NCBI GenBank assembly: GCA_028873925.1
Contig: JAPPNA010000111.1
Coordinates: 1 to 48,276, forward strand
Length of the DNA: 48,276 nucleotides
Reading direction: 5' to 3'
DNA from: Bacteroidota bacterium
Lineage (GTDB): Bacteria > Bacteroidota > Rhodothermia > Rhodothermales > Bin80
Part shown: positions 18,397 through 25,881 of the stretch, piece after piece
Layout of the letters: every line of letters begins with the position of its first letter
Position numbering within the stretch: the stretch's first letter is position 1
Program-made: the position numbers and the translations under genes
Notes under the pieces: generated by a model
Told to the model about the DNA's origin: nothing
The model's database searches: none
What the model saw: the letters and a program-made list of their open reading frames with translations, nothing else

Positions 18397-19471
18397 AACT
18401 CCAGTTGCCCTCCAGATAGTGACCCCACCCGACCAGCGCATCTTCACGCTCAACCAAGGTGCGGGGAATGTGTGAATTCTTCGGCAGATAGTATACCGTT
18501 CCGGCCGGAACCATGAATCTGTTTGGCTTGGGTCCACCGCGCGCCAGATCCCATCCAGAAACGCCCTGCGCGTGTGAAACGGAGGCCGCAATGCACTTCA
18601 TCTTGCGCGGCTTCCAGCCATCAAACCAAGCGGGTGTCGTAAGCAGCACCAATCGCCCGTCAGCTCCTGAGACGGGCATGTTGGACCAAAAAGGCTCTCT
18701 ATGAGTCTTCAGTTCAACATACCGGCCTTCACCTCCAAACTTCATTGCCGTGCCTGATTGGCGAAGAGGCTCGATTAGTTCGTCCCCACCCGTTATCTCC
18801 GCGCAAAAAGCCGCTTCCGGCCGTAGAGCCAGCATTCCCGCGGTATAGATCATGCTCTCTGCCGCGGTCATCCTACGCGGATCAACGGCAATTCCTACCC
18901 TCCGATCAATCTCGTACAAGGTCTCCCTGGTGTGGATCTGGCGCGGACTCGGCATTCCTCCCTCAAGGAAGGCACGCAGACCCGCGGGGGCAAGGAAGCC
19001 GGACACTGATTCAACAGTCTCACGCCCATGGTGCCAGAGCGGCAACATTCCGCGCTCTGGGGGTGACCAGCCGGGGGGCCGCATGCGGCGTGGATCCATC
19101 CGAATGATCGACCTCCCGTGGGGGGGACCAGACTTGGTGATCTTGAGACTGGAGGGTACCGGAACCAGTACCTCTCCCTTCCAACTGATCCAGGGGCCAG
19201 CGATCTTCAAATGCCCTAATTCCGCTACGGGATTACCGTATTTGGCCAGTGCCCTGTCAAATGAACCGGCCTTCCTGACGCGCTCCCCGAACCGCCTAAG
19301 ACTGACTCCATGGGCCTTCAGCAACAGCGTACGAATTGCTCCTGCCAGCGTCTGAGGAGAAGGCAATCCGGAATCTGCATGGACCGACGGGCTGGGTGGG
19401 CGCGCATCACGAAAGAACAAAGTGTCCACCGGTTGAAGCGCGAGCCGAAGCGTTATTCGTTTATCCGCCAT
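18389..19471 (-). CDS. cmr3: Type III-B subunit Cmr3 (Cas5)
   Basis: A 360-residue Cas5-like subunit that caps the complex next to Cas10 and holds the 5' crRNA tag. The N-terminus PVDTLFFRDARPPSPSVHADSG followed by PSPQTLAGAIRTLLL is the Cmr3 signature (two conserved blocks at about residues 13-47). The C-terminal half contains VPAGTVYYLPKNS, another conserved family piece. It overlaps cas10 by 11 bases upstream and cmr4 by 8 bases downstream, placing it firmly in the leftward operon. No catalytic role is expected. It would bind the tag predicted from the repeat (ATTGCGAC). Confidence 0.92.
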   Translation of the reverse strand: MADKRITLRLALQPVDTLFFRDARPPSPSVHADSGLPSPQTLAGAIRTLLLKAHGVSLRRFGERVRKAGSFDRALAKYGNPVAELGHLKIAGPWISWKGEVLVPVPSSLKITKSGPPHGRSIIRMDPRRMRPPGWSPPERGMLPLWHHGRETVESVSGFLAPAGLRAFLEGGMPSPRQIHTRETLYEIDRRVGIAVDPRRMTAAESMIYTAGMLALRPEAAFCAEITGGDELIEPLRQSGTAMKFGGEGRYVELKTHREPFWSNMPVSGADGRLVLLTTPAWFDGWKPRKMKCIAASVSHAQGVSGWDLARGGPKPNRFMVPAGTVYYLPKNSHIPRTLVEREDALVGWGHYLEGNWSYV

Positions 19472-22004
19472 CCTGTCCGCGCGCTACAAATGATGCTCCG
19501 AGACATAAGTCAATGAATTCACTCAGAGGGTTCTCTGAACTCTGGGGGTACCGTCGGTACTGATGCCACCGGTGGTCCATTGATTCGGTTTTGGCCGAGA
19601 TGCCGCTGACCGTTGCCGCCTGTGACCTCCAGATCAGTCGCCTGATGGCAGCATCAACTGCAGCAGATGGCAACTGCGGGTCCGAAAGTGCGGGTGCTTC
19701 ACGCCTCAACTGATAAATCCAGCGATCCGATACTCCTCGGGCAAATTCGTCATGGACCTCCTGAAACCAAGGGGCCATTTCCCACGAAAGGCGGCAGCTG
19801 GGACGTTCGCCCGAACGACGCATAAAGCGCAGGGTGATGCAGTTTTTGCCTCTGTTCTTTGAGGATTTTTCTGCTTCACGGGCTGCGCGAAGCGCGCCGC
19901 GCAGGTCTTCCTTGTAATGGACAAAAGCGATGCCGGCTGAAAGTGTCGCTCTGCCTCCCATTGCCAGCACATGCCTGCCACCATACTCTACCCACCCCTG
20001 TGGGTCAGCATTCTGACCCCGAAATGCCTCCCTTAAAGCGATCGCACAAGGAACAGCGTTCCGGGCCGGCAGCAAGGCCAGCACATCATCACCGCCTGAA
20101 TAGATCAGCGTTCCGCAAAACCGTTCCACCACATCAGGCGCGCCAAAACTGGCAAAGTTATTCAACGATTCGCTGATGGCCGCGTGCAATGCCGGACCTA
20201 CAGGTCGTTTGGCCTGAAGGCCGTCTGAATCCAGTTGCTCAAAGTACTTGCGCAGTTTGGGGTGAACAACATCCTGGACTCGCGGAGCTCTGGCTCCACT
20301 TAGCCATAAACCCATGTCGTCCGCGTCAAGGGCCAATACGGCATAGTACTTCGGAGGGCTGCCCTGGTCCTGAATTGCACCTTGGATCTGATTCCAGATG
20401 TGGTGAGGGACTGATTCTCCGTCTTCCAGGCGGCGACGCTGATGAATCCATCTCCCGTTGAACTGACTTGACGATTCAATTCCTGTTTTCTGCAGCCACT
20501 CGCCGGCTGCAATGGTTGCGGTGTCGGGGAACCACAAATCTGCATCGTCCAGCCCCAATAGGTCACCCAGGAATCTCTCGGGCGCGAATCGCTTGCAGAG
20601 AGCCACCGCGCAGAATCGCTCCGTATTTCTAATTCGAGGAATATTCCTTGATGCAGCGGCCCAGAACTCAGCCGACTCCTGAAAATTGGATGGGCCCACC
20701 TGCTCATACGTTCCCAGCAGACTGCACTTTGGTCCGGCGGGCACATTTGCCGATACCTTCGGCACATGCCTGATAGACCGCTGCGCCGCGGCCAGCCGCG
20801 CAGAAACTTCCATCTCTGCCTGCCACCGACCCGCCCCCTTCTGATTAAATCTTGGGCGTTCTTCCGCGGGAATAACGTCCGCCATTCCGCGGACTTTCCC
20901 GGCATCAGTCCATACCTCTTCAAAGGATTCTTTTCCACCTACCAGCCTGGCCAGATCCGTTTCAGTGATTTCGGATACAGAACACACGGAGGTGGATATC
21001 TCAAAGAAACTCTCAACCTGGTAGGCCCAGTTTCCGGACCAATGCGCATCCAGTTTTGACAAATCCGGGTCCAATTCGGATCGCACTTTGCTGGCCAGAT
21101 TTCTCCAACCGTCTCGGATTGCCTCGCGACTGGCATTTTCAAACTGACGCGCAATCCTGCCCTTCTTGCCGAAGGGAACCAAGGCAACAAACCGGTTCGG
21201 TAGGGACGGGGCCTTACGAGCCTTTGGTGGTGGCTCGGGTATCAGTTTGCCAAGTCCCGGAAATTCCCGTAGCCAGAGATCCGCCAGCGGATTGCCGCGC
21301 AATGCCGGAAAAACCATGACCGTGGGCCCCAAATCACGAACCACAGGGCGAATTCCCTGAAAAATCAGCCACGACAGGAGTGCACTTCCCGACCAGAGAT
21401 CGCGCACACTCCGTGCGGCCTCAATGAAGGTCTGTACCGGGCCGAGACTGACAGACAAGACTGCATAGCCCCGCAATTTTCCCTGAGTTGCCGCCTGAAT
21501 ACCGCTTGCGATGTCCGCATGGTGTATCAGGGAATGGTCCGGGATTCGGGTGTCAGCCGGCAGCAGCGTGAAGTCGAATCCGAACCGCTCCTGCAACCTG
21601 TCAGGCAGCAGCCTCCACACCGCCAGAAATCGAATATGCGGATCCTTGGGTAACCCTTGTACGATTTCCCTGATCACCCCCTTGACAGACCTTTCATCTA
21701 CCATTCTGGCCCGCAAGGTGTGCGAAGCAGCGCTCAATGGATGAAAAACCTGCAGCGAGCCGTTTTCCACACTGACCGCACGGGCTCCGCCGCCGGCAGT
21801 AGGCATGGGTATTCGCTCTGCCTTGGCCGCGATGATGTCGGCAGGCTTGACCCGCTCCTCCATGCGCCGACTATAAGTAGCTTCACCCAATGCAGCGGAC
21901 AGGTAGCGGGCTGCACGAGACTGATGGTCAAAAACCGACAACGCTTTGTCCACCGGATCGTGCATCCAGGCTTGAAGCACTTGCCTCCAGTCTGTTTTGA
22001 TCAT
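19461..22004 (-). CDS. cas10: Type III-B Cas10 (Cmr2), HD nuclease and cyclase
   Basis: An 847-residue large subunit and signalling enzyme. The N-terminal HD domain has WMHDPVDKAL (H15, D16) and a second His cluster, DTRIPDHSLIHHAD (residues 151-164). The palm/cyclase domain has LALDADDMGLW (about 557-567), and LIYSGGDDVLALLP carries the GGDD motif (637-640) that makes cyclic oligoadenylate from ATP. A zinc-ribbon-like cysteine arrangement is not obvious. Both activities appear intact, so target RNA binding should trigger nearby DNA cleavage and second-messenger synthesis. The start at MIKTDWRQVL (22004) places the HD motif where the family has it. Two upstream Met codons (22025, 22079) are alternatives. 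It is the first gene of the leftward effector operon. Confidence 0.94.
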   Translation of the reverse strand: MIKTDWRQVLQAWMHDPVDKALSVFDHQSRAARYLSAALGEATYSRRMEERVKPADIIAAKAERIPMPTAGGGARAVSVENGSLQVFHPLSAASHTLRARMVDERSVKGVIREIVQGLPKDPHIRFLAVWRLLPDRLQERFGFDFTLLPADTRIPDHSLIHHADIASGIQAATQGKLRGYAVLSVSLGPVQTFIEAARSVRDLWSGSALLSWLIFQGIRPVVRDLGPTVMVFPALRGNPLADLWLREFPGLGKLIPEPPPKARKAPSLPNRFVALVPFGKKGRIARQFENASREAIRDGWRNLASKVRSELDPDLSKLDAHWSGNWAYQVESFFEISTSVCSVSEITETDLARLVGGKESFEEVWTDAGKVRGMADVIPAEERPRFNQKGAGRWQAEMEVSARLAAAQRSIRHVPKVSANVPAGPKCSLLGTYEQVGPSNFQESAEFWAAASRNIPRIRNTERFCAVALCKRFAPERFLGDLLGLDDADLWFPDTATIAAGEWLQKTGIESSSQFNGRWIHQRRRLEDGESVPHHIWNQIQGAIQDQGSPPKYYAVLALDADDMGLWLSGARAPRVQDVVHPKLRKYFEQLDSDGLQAKRPVGPALHAAISESLNNFASFGAPDVVERFCGTLIYSGGDDVLALLPARNAVPCAIALREAFRGQNADPQGWVEYGGRHVLAMGGRATLSAGIAFVHYKEDLRGALRAAREAEKSSKNRGKNCITLRFMRRSGERPSCRLSWEMAPWFQEVHDEFARGVSDRWIYQLRREAPALSDPQLPSAAVDAAIRRLIWRSQAATVSGISAKTESMDHRWHQYRRYPQSSENPLSEFIDLCLGASFVARGQDGG

Positions 22005-22231
22005 TCGTGATCCGGCGGTGCCCATAATGGCTGAGCAAGAAATCCAGCGGCTACATTTTCTACCGCCCCAAGATAGCATAATCAGCTCAGACGCTGCACG
22101 GGCATGGGGTCACTCTGGATGACTCTGTGGTAAGCAGCGGCCAAGGTTGCCCCCTGGTCACTGCAGCCGAATACCCTGCAGCTCCCTCATGGTTCCTAGG
22201 ATGGCAAAGAAATATCATCTACAGTTTGGGC

Positions 22232-22237
22232 TATAAT
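22232..22237 (+). promoter_or_regulatory. Possible -10 box for cas6 in the cas10/cas6 divergent region
   Basis: The 272 bases between the divergent cas10 and cas6 starts must hold promoters for both. TATAAT occurs 40 bases before the cas6 ATG, with a T-rich CTATTTTTC just after. No good -35 hexamer is spaced correctly, so this is tentative. On the other strand TATCTTGG (22075-22068) is one mismatch from TAnnTTTG and could serve cas10. Confidence 0.3.
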
Positions 22238-22276
22238 TCCCCTATTTTTCGAGCTACGGCATCAAGACGACCTCCT

Positions 22277-23161
22277 ATGCAACACCTCCAGGACTACCGG
22301 AGACTTGCCCTGACGGAGCAGATCCAGCTGATCATGAGCAAGGTCCAGGTGAGCGCATGGCGGTTGCAGCTGCACACTCCACTTGTGCACGCAACAACTC
22401 CCATGATACGCGGAGTTTGGGGGCACGCACTTAGACAAATTGACCGAAGCCTGTACGACCTGGCTTTCGCAGGCGTAAACAATACCGGGCAGAACCTGCC
22501 GCGCTATATCCTTCGACCGGCTCCACCAGACCCCCTCACCGCTCCTGCGCTGGACTGGATTCTGTTTGGTATAAATCAATCCCATGAGCCCGCTCTCTGG
22601 AGAGCATGGGATAAGGCTTGCGCCATGGGACTGGGCCCGGATCGTGTGCCGTTTCAGATCCGGAAGCGCAGATTGTTGGCACCGGACAACCTGCCAACAG
22701 CCGCAAGGGCATGGTCGCTGCCGGAAGTCACCTGGCCCCTACCCGATGACCCTGCCTCAACGCCGTGTGTCTTGAAGTGTGAGGTTCCAGTCAGATTGAT
22801 AAAGCGTAAGCAGTTAATTGCGGCACCAACGTTTGTGGACCTGATAACAGGTGCAGTGCGCAGAATTGCCGCGCTGGCTGGCCTGCCCCGTAGCGAAGCC
22901 TACGCGGACATCATGCGGGCGGCAAAATCTGTTGCCCGTCGGACACTGGCCGAGCCATGGGTCGGCGAAGACTGCCAGGTGGTTCGCTGGTCGGCAGCAC
23001 AGCAGAAAGAGGTAAAGCTCTACGGCGTAACGGGAGCCATGGCGTTGCCGAATGGCCCAGGATCCTTTTGGCCCCTCCTTGCAGCAGCTCAATGGACCCA
23101 CATCGGAAAGGGAACCGTCTTCGGGATGGGCGAGCTCCGCATTTATCCCCTGTCGCGGTAA
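22277..23161 (+). CDS. cas6: crRNA-processing endoribonuclease Cas6
   Basis: A 294-residue protein whose C-terminal half ends in WPLLAAAQWTHIGKGTVFGMGELRI, the Gly-rich loop and last strand of the Cas6 ferredoxin fold. The N-terminal part contains RLQLHTPLVHATTPMIRGVWGHALR and LPRYILRPAPPD, as in Cas6 proteins that accompany type III modules. It would cut the array transcript at the base of the repeat hairpin. The catalytic residue cannot be fixed by eye because Cas6 active sites vary. The frame opens at 22127. I prefer ATG 22277, downstream of the TATAAT at 22232. ATG 22334 (MSKVQVSAW) is also possible. It is divergent from cas10, so crRNA maturation and effector may be controlled separately. 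Confidence 0.85.
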   Translation: MQHLQDYRRLALTEQIQLIMSKVQVSAWRLQLHTPLVHATTPMIRGVWGHALRQIDRSLYDLAFAGVNNTGQNLPRYILRPAPPDPLTAPALDWILFGINQSHEPALWRAWDKACAMGLGPDRVPFQIRKRRLLAPDNLPTAARAWSLPEVTWPLPDDPASTPCVLKCEVPVRLIKRKQLIAAPTFVDLITGAVRRIAALAGLPRSEAYADIMRAAKSVARRTLAEPWVGEDCQVVRWSAAQQKEVKLYGVTGAMALPNGPGSFWPLLAAAQWTHIGKGTVFGMGELRIYPLSR

Positions 23162-23426
23162 ATGGTGGCAGCGGGCAATTGGTCTGATCGCTGATTGGTG
23201 CGATCCAGCCTTTACAATTCCCTGTTCACCCGCCCCACTACAAGGGTTGTCACATGCCAGGGTCATCATGATTCAGCCCCGCAGTTTCCCACCGGCAACT
23301 GTGCACATCGGTCAGCGCAACATCGGGCAGCATTTCTTCCGCGTTATGCTCCGTCTTCTGGACCGCGGGCAATGCCTCCACGCGCCGGATTTGCCTAATT
23401 TGCCCAAGCAACCGTACCCCCCATCC

Positions 23427-24128
23427 ATGGCACCTGCTGTGCTCATCGTCGATGACGAAGATGATATTCTGGATCTGCTGGCGTATAACCTGAAGCGGGC
23501 CAAGATGACTCCGCTCAGAGCCGGCAACGGGCTGAAAGCCCTCAAAGTGGCTCAGCAGCAGCGGGTAGACCTGATTATCCTGGATGTCATGATGCCGCAA
23601 TTGGATGGCCTGGAAACCTGCCGCCGCCTGCGACGCGATCCAAAGCTGCGGCATATTCCCATACTGATCCTGACCGCCCGGTCAGCCGAGGAAGATCATA
23701 TTGCCGGACTCGATGTGGGAGCGGACAGTTTTCTCCCCAAGTCCGCCGGAGTCGGGGTCATTATTTCGCAGGTCCGCGCCATTCTGCGGGCCGTGCACAG
23801 GCAGAGTCCCGGCGGCCCATCCAGTATTCTCACCGCTAAGGACCTGAGGATCGACCAGGCCTGCTATCTGGTGCATAAAGGCGAGGGCGAAAACCGTGTT
23901 GAAATTCGACTGCCGCGCAAGGAGTTTGAATTGCTGCACTTTCTGGCCTCCGCACCTGGCGTGGTTTATCGCCGAACAGATATTCTCACCCAGATCTGGG
24001 GGGATGATGTGCTGGTATCAGACCGCACGGTGGATGTACACGTACGGAAAATCCGCAAGAAACTGGGCAAGAAGTACATTGAGACTGTCAAGGGAGTCGG
24101 GTACCGCTTCAGGGATCCGGCTGATTGA
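23427..24128 (+). CDS. phoB: PhoB-like response regulator (receiver + winged helix)
   Basis: A 233-residue OmpR/PhoB-class transcription factor. The receiver domain has the acidic pocket DDEDD (residues 9-13), phospho-acceptor D53 in ILDVMMPQLDG and T83 in ILTARS. K105 falls in SFLPKSAGVG, where most members have a TKPF-type sequence. The C-terminal winged helix has PRKEFELLHFLASAPGVVYRR, SDRTVDVHVRKIRKKLG and a final KGVGYRF. Together with the downstream kinase it likely senses phosphate or envelope state. The start is ATG 23427, since the longer frame back to 23052 runs into cas6. 265 bases between cas6 and this start hold nothing recognisable. Confidence 0.88.
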   Translation: MAPAVLIVDDEDDILDLLAYNLKRAKMTPLRAGNGLKALKVAQQQRVDLIILDVMMPQLDGLETCRRLRRDPKLRHIPILILTARSAEEDHIAGLDVGADSFLPKSAGVGVIISQVRAILRAVHRQSPGGPSSILTAKDLRIDQACYLVHKGEGENRVEIRLPRKEFELLHFLASAPGVVYRRTDILTQIWGDDVLVSDRTVDVHVRKIRKKLGKKYIETVKGVGYRFRDPAD

Positions 24129-24170
24129 GCCAACCTGTGCGCATGTTGCCTGTGCGCTAACCTCCAGACC

Positions 24171-25223
24171 ATGAATCTGACCCCACTTCGGTGGCACCGG
24201 CTGAGTTTCCGGCTGGCCTGGCGGGTCAGCGGACTCATGCTGGTGCTGATTGTTCTGGTAGCACTGGCCGGCTATCGTCTTCCCTTGTGGGTCATGGGAG
24301 GAATCAGCATGCTCTCCGGTGTTATGATCTACGGTCTGGTCTACAACCTGGCTGCGCTGCGGCTGACACAGGTGCGAAACACGCTGGACGCGATTGACCG
24401 CGGAGCCTTTGATTCACTGCCGGACAAGGGCGGCCGGGCCGTGGACGAGGTGGACAACCTGCTTCAGCAATCCTTGCACACCGCCGCCAGCATCAGGAGT
24501 CAGATGGAGGAACGGGAGCGGATTGAGCATTACCGCCGTGAATTCCTAGGCAATGTGACCCATGAGCTCAAAACACCCATCTTCTCCATTCATGGCTTCG
24601 CAGAAACCCTCCTGACCGGTGCACTCAAGGATAAGAGCGTGCGGAAATCCTTTGTCAAGCGCATCAGGCGCAATGCCCGACGGCTGGAGAATCTCGCCGA
24701 AGATCTCTCTGTGGTCGCAAGGATCGAAATGGGAGAGCTTGCGATGAATCCGTCGGCCTTCAGTCTGCATGACCTGGCACTGGAGGTCATGCAGACCTTT
24801 GAGCCGCTGGCTACCCGGCGGCAGGTGGACCTGCATCAGACGATTGCCGAAGGTCTACCGCCTGTACAGGCGGACCGGGATCGCATCGGCCAGGTGCTAA
24901 GCAACCTGGTTGACAACGCGATAAAGTACAGCCGGGAAAACGGCCAGGTGGAAATCAGTGCCCGGCTGCTGCCCGGCGGACGTATGGAGGTATCCGTGAT
25001 TGATAACGGGATCGGCATCCCCGAGCAGCTGATTCCCCGCCTGACAGAGCGCTTTTTTCGAGTGGATACGAGTCGGTCCCGTGCTCGCGGCGGGACGGGC
25101 CTCGGACTGGCGATCGTAAAACATATTCTGGGGGCGCATGAGTCTACGCTGGTAATCAGGAGTCAGGAGGGATCCGGTTCAACCTTCGGCTTTACGCTGC
25201 CTACAAGCGCCGGCAGTTCCTGA
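24171..25223 (+). CDS. phoR: Sensor histidine kinase (PhoR-like)
   Basis: A 350-residue membrane kinase. Two close hydrophobic helices (about residues 17-35 and 38-60) are followed by a linker region and the dimerisation domain with phospho-acceptor H131 in FLGNVTHELKTPI. The ATP-binding domain has N box VDNAIKYS, G1 VIDNGIGIP, F box ERFFRVD and G2 GGTGLGLAIVKH. No PAS domain is present and there is almost no periplasmic loop, so input is probably from the membrane or a partner such as a phosphate transporter. The gene is 42 bases downstream of the regulator and the two form one unit. Its last 23 bases overlap the 3' end of coaE on the other strand. Confidence 0.88.
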   Translation: MNLTPLRWHRLSFRLAWRVSGLMLVLIVLVALAGYRLPLWVMGGISMLSGVMIYGLVYNLAALRLTQVRNTLDAIDRGAFDSLPDKGGRAVDEVDNLLQQSLHTAASIRSQMEERERIEHYRREFLGNVTHELKTPIFSIHGFAETLLTGALKDKSVRKSFVKRIRRNARRLENLAEDLSVVARIEMGELAMNPSAFSLHDLALEVMQTFEPLATRRQVDLHQTIAEGLPPVQADRDRIGQVLSNLVDNAIKYSRENGQVEISARLLPGGRMEVSVIDNGIGIPEQLIPRLTERFFRVDTSRSRARGGTGLGLAIVKHILGAHESTLVIRSQEGSGSTFGFTLPTSAGSS

Positions 25224-25881
25224 ATGTGGCACGACAGAGGGGCCGGGCCGATATCGCCAGTTCAAACAGTCGGAGGGCCTTGCTGCGCAGCCGCTGCTTA
25301 CCCACACTATTGTCCACCACAACATCAGCCCGGCACTCCAGCTCCGCTTGGGGCAGCTGGTGTGCCATACGCTGCAGTACCTGCCGCGCGGTAAGACCAT
25401 CCCGCTGCCGCACGCGCCGAATACGCACGTCTTCCGGAGCTGTGACCACCGCTACCGCGTCCAGCCTGTGCTCCAGGCCTGCTTCGTAAATCAGGGCGGC
25501 TTCGTGCACCAACAGCGGTGCCCGGCAGGAAAGTTTCACCTGATCAAACGCATCCCGAACGGCCGGATGCACAATCGCATTGAGCTTTGCCAGGTCTTCC
25601 GCCGCTCCAAACACGCGGGCGGCCAGCCACTCGCGGTCGAGCTGCCCGTCTGAACGATAGCTCCTGGGACCAAACGTACGCTCAACGGACCTACGCACAT
25701 CTCCAGGTTGCTCCATGAGTTGCCTGGCAACCTGGTCAGCCGCAAAAATTTCGGCACCCAACTCAGCAAGGAAGCCGCACACTATCGTCTTACCGCTACC
25801 CATTCCTCCGGTGACCCCCAATGTGTTGGCCGTATGGGCGGACGACATGCGACTCCGTAACTGAGGCAGGTTCTCTTTCAT
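25201..25881 (-). CDS. coaE: Dephospho-CoA kinase
   Basis: Last enzyme of coenzyme A synthesis. It phosphorylates the 3'-hydroxyl of dephospho-CoA with ATP. The 226-residue protein has the P-loop VTGGMGSGKT (about residues 23-32), the FAADQVARQL Asp motif, VHPAVRDAF and the lid-region sequence RIRRVRQRDGLT. About 18 extra residues precede the first strand, so a start at residue 12 (MSSAHTANT) is possible. The C-terminus runs past the usual family end into the phoR overlap. Its start overlaps the stop of the upstream barrel gene by four bases, suggesting cotranscription. Confidence 0.92.
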   Translation of the reverse strand: MKENLPQLRSRMSSAHTANTLGVTGGMGSGKTIVCGFLAELGAEIFAADQVARQLMEQPGDVRRSVERTFGPRSYRSDGQLDREWLAARVFGAAEDLAKLNAIVHPAVRDAFDQVKLSCRAPLLVHEAALIYEAGLEHRLDAVAVVTAPEDVRIRRVRQRDGLTARQVLQRMAHQLPQAELECRADVVVDNSVGKQRLRSKALRLFELAISARPLCRATFRNCRRL

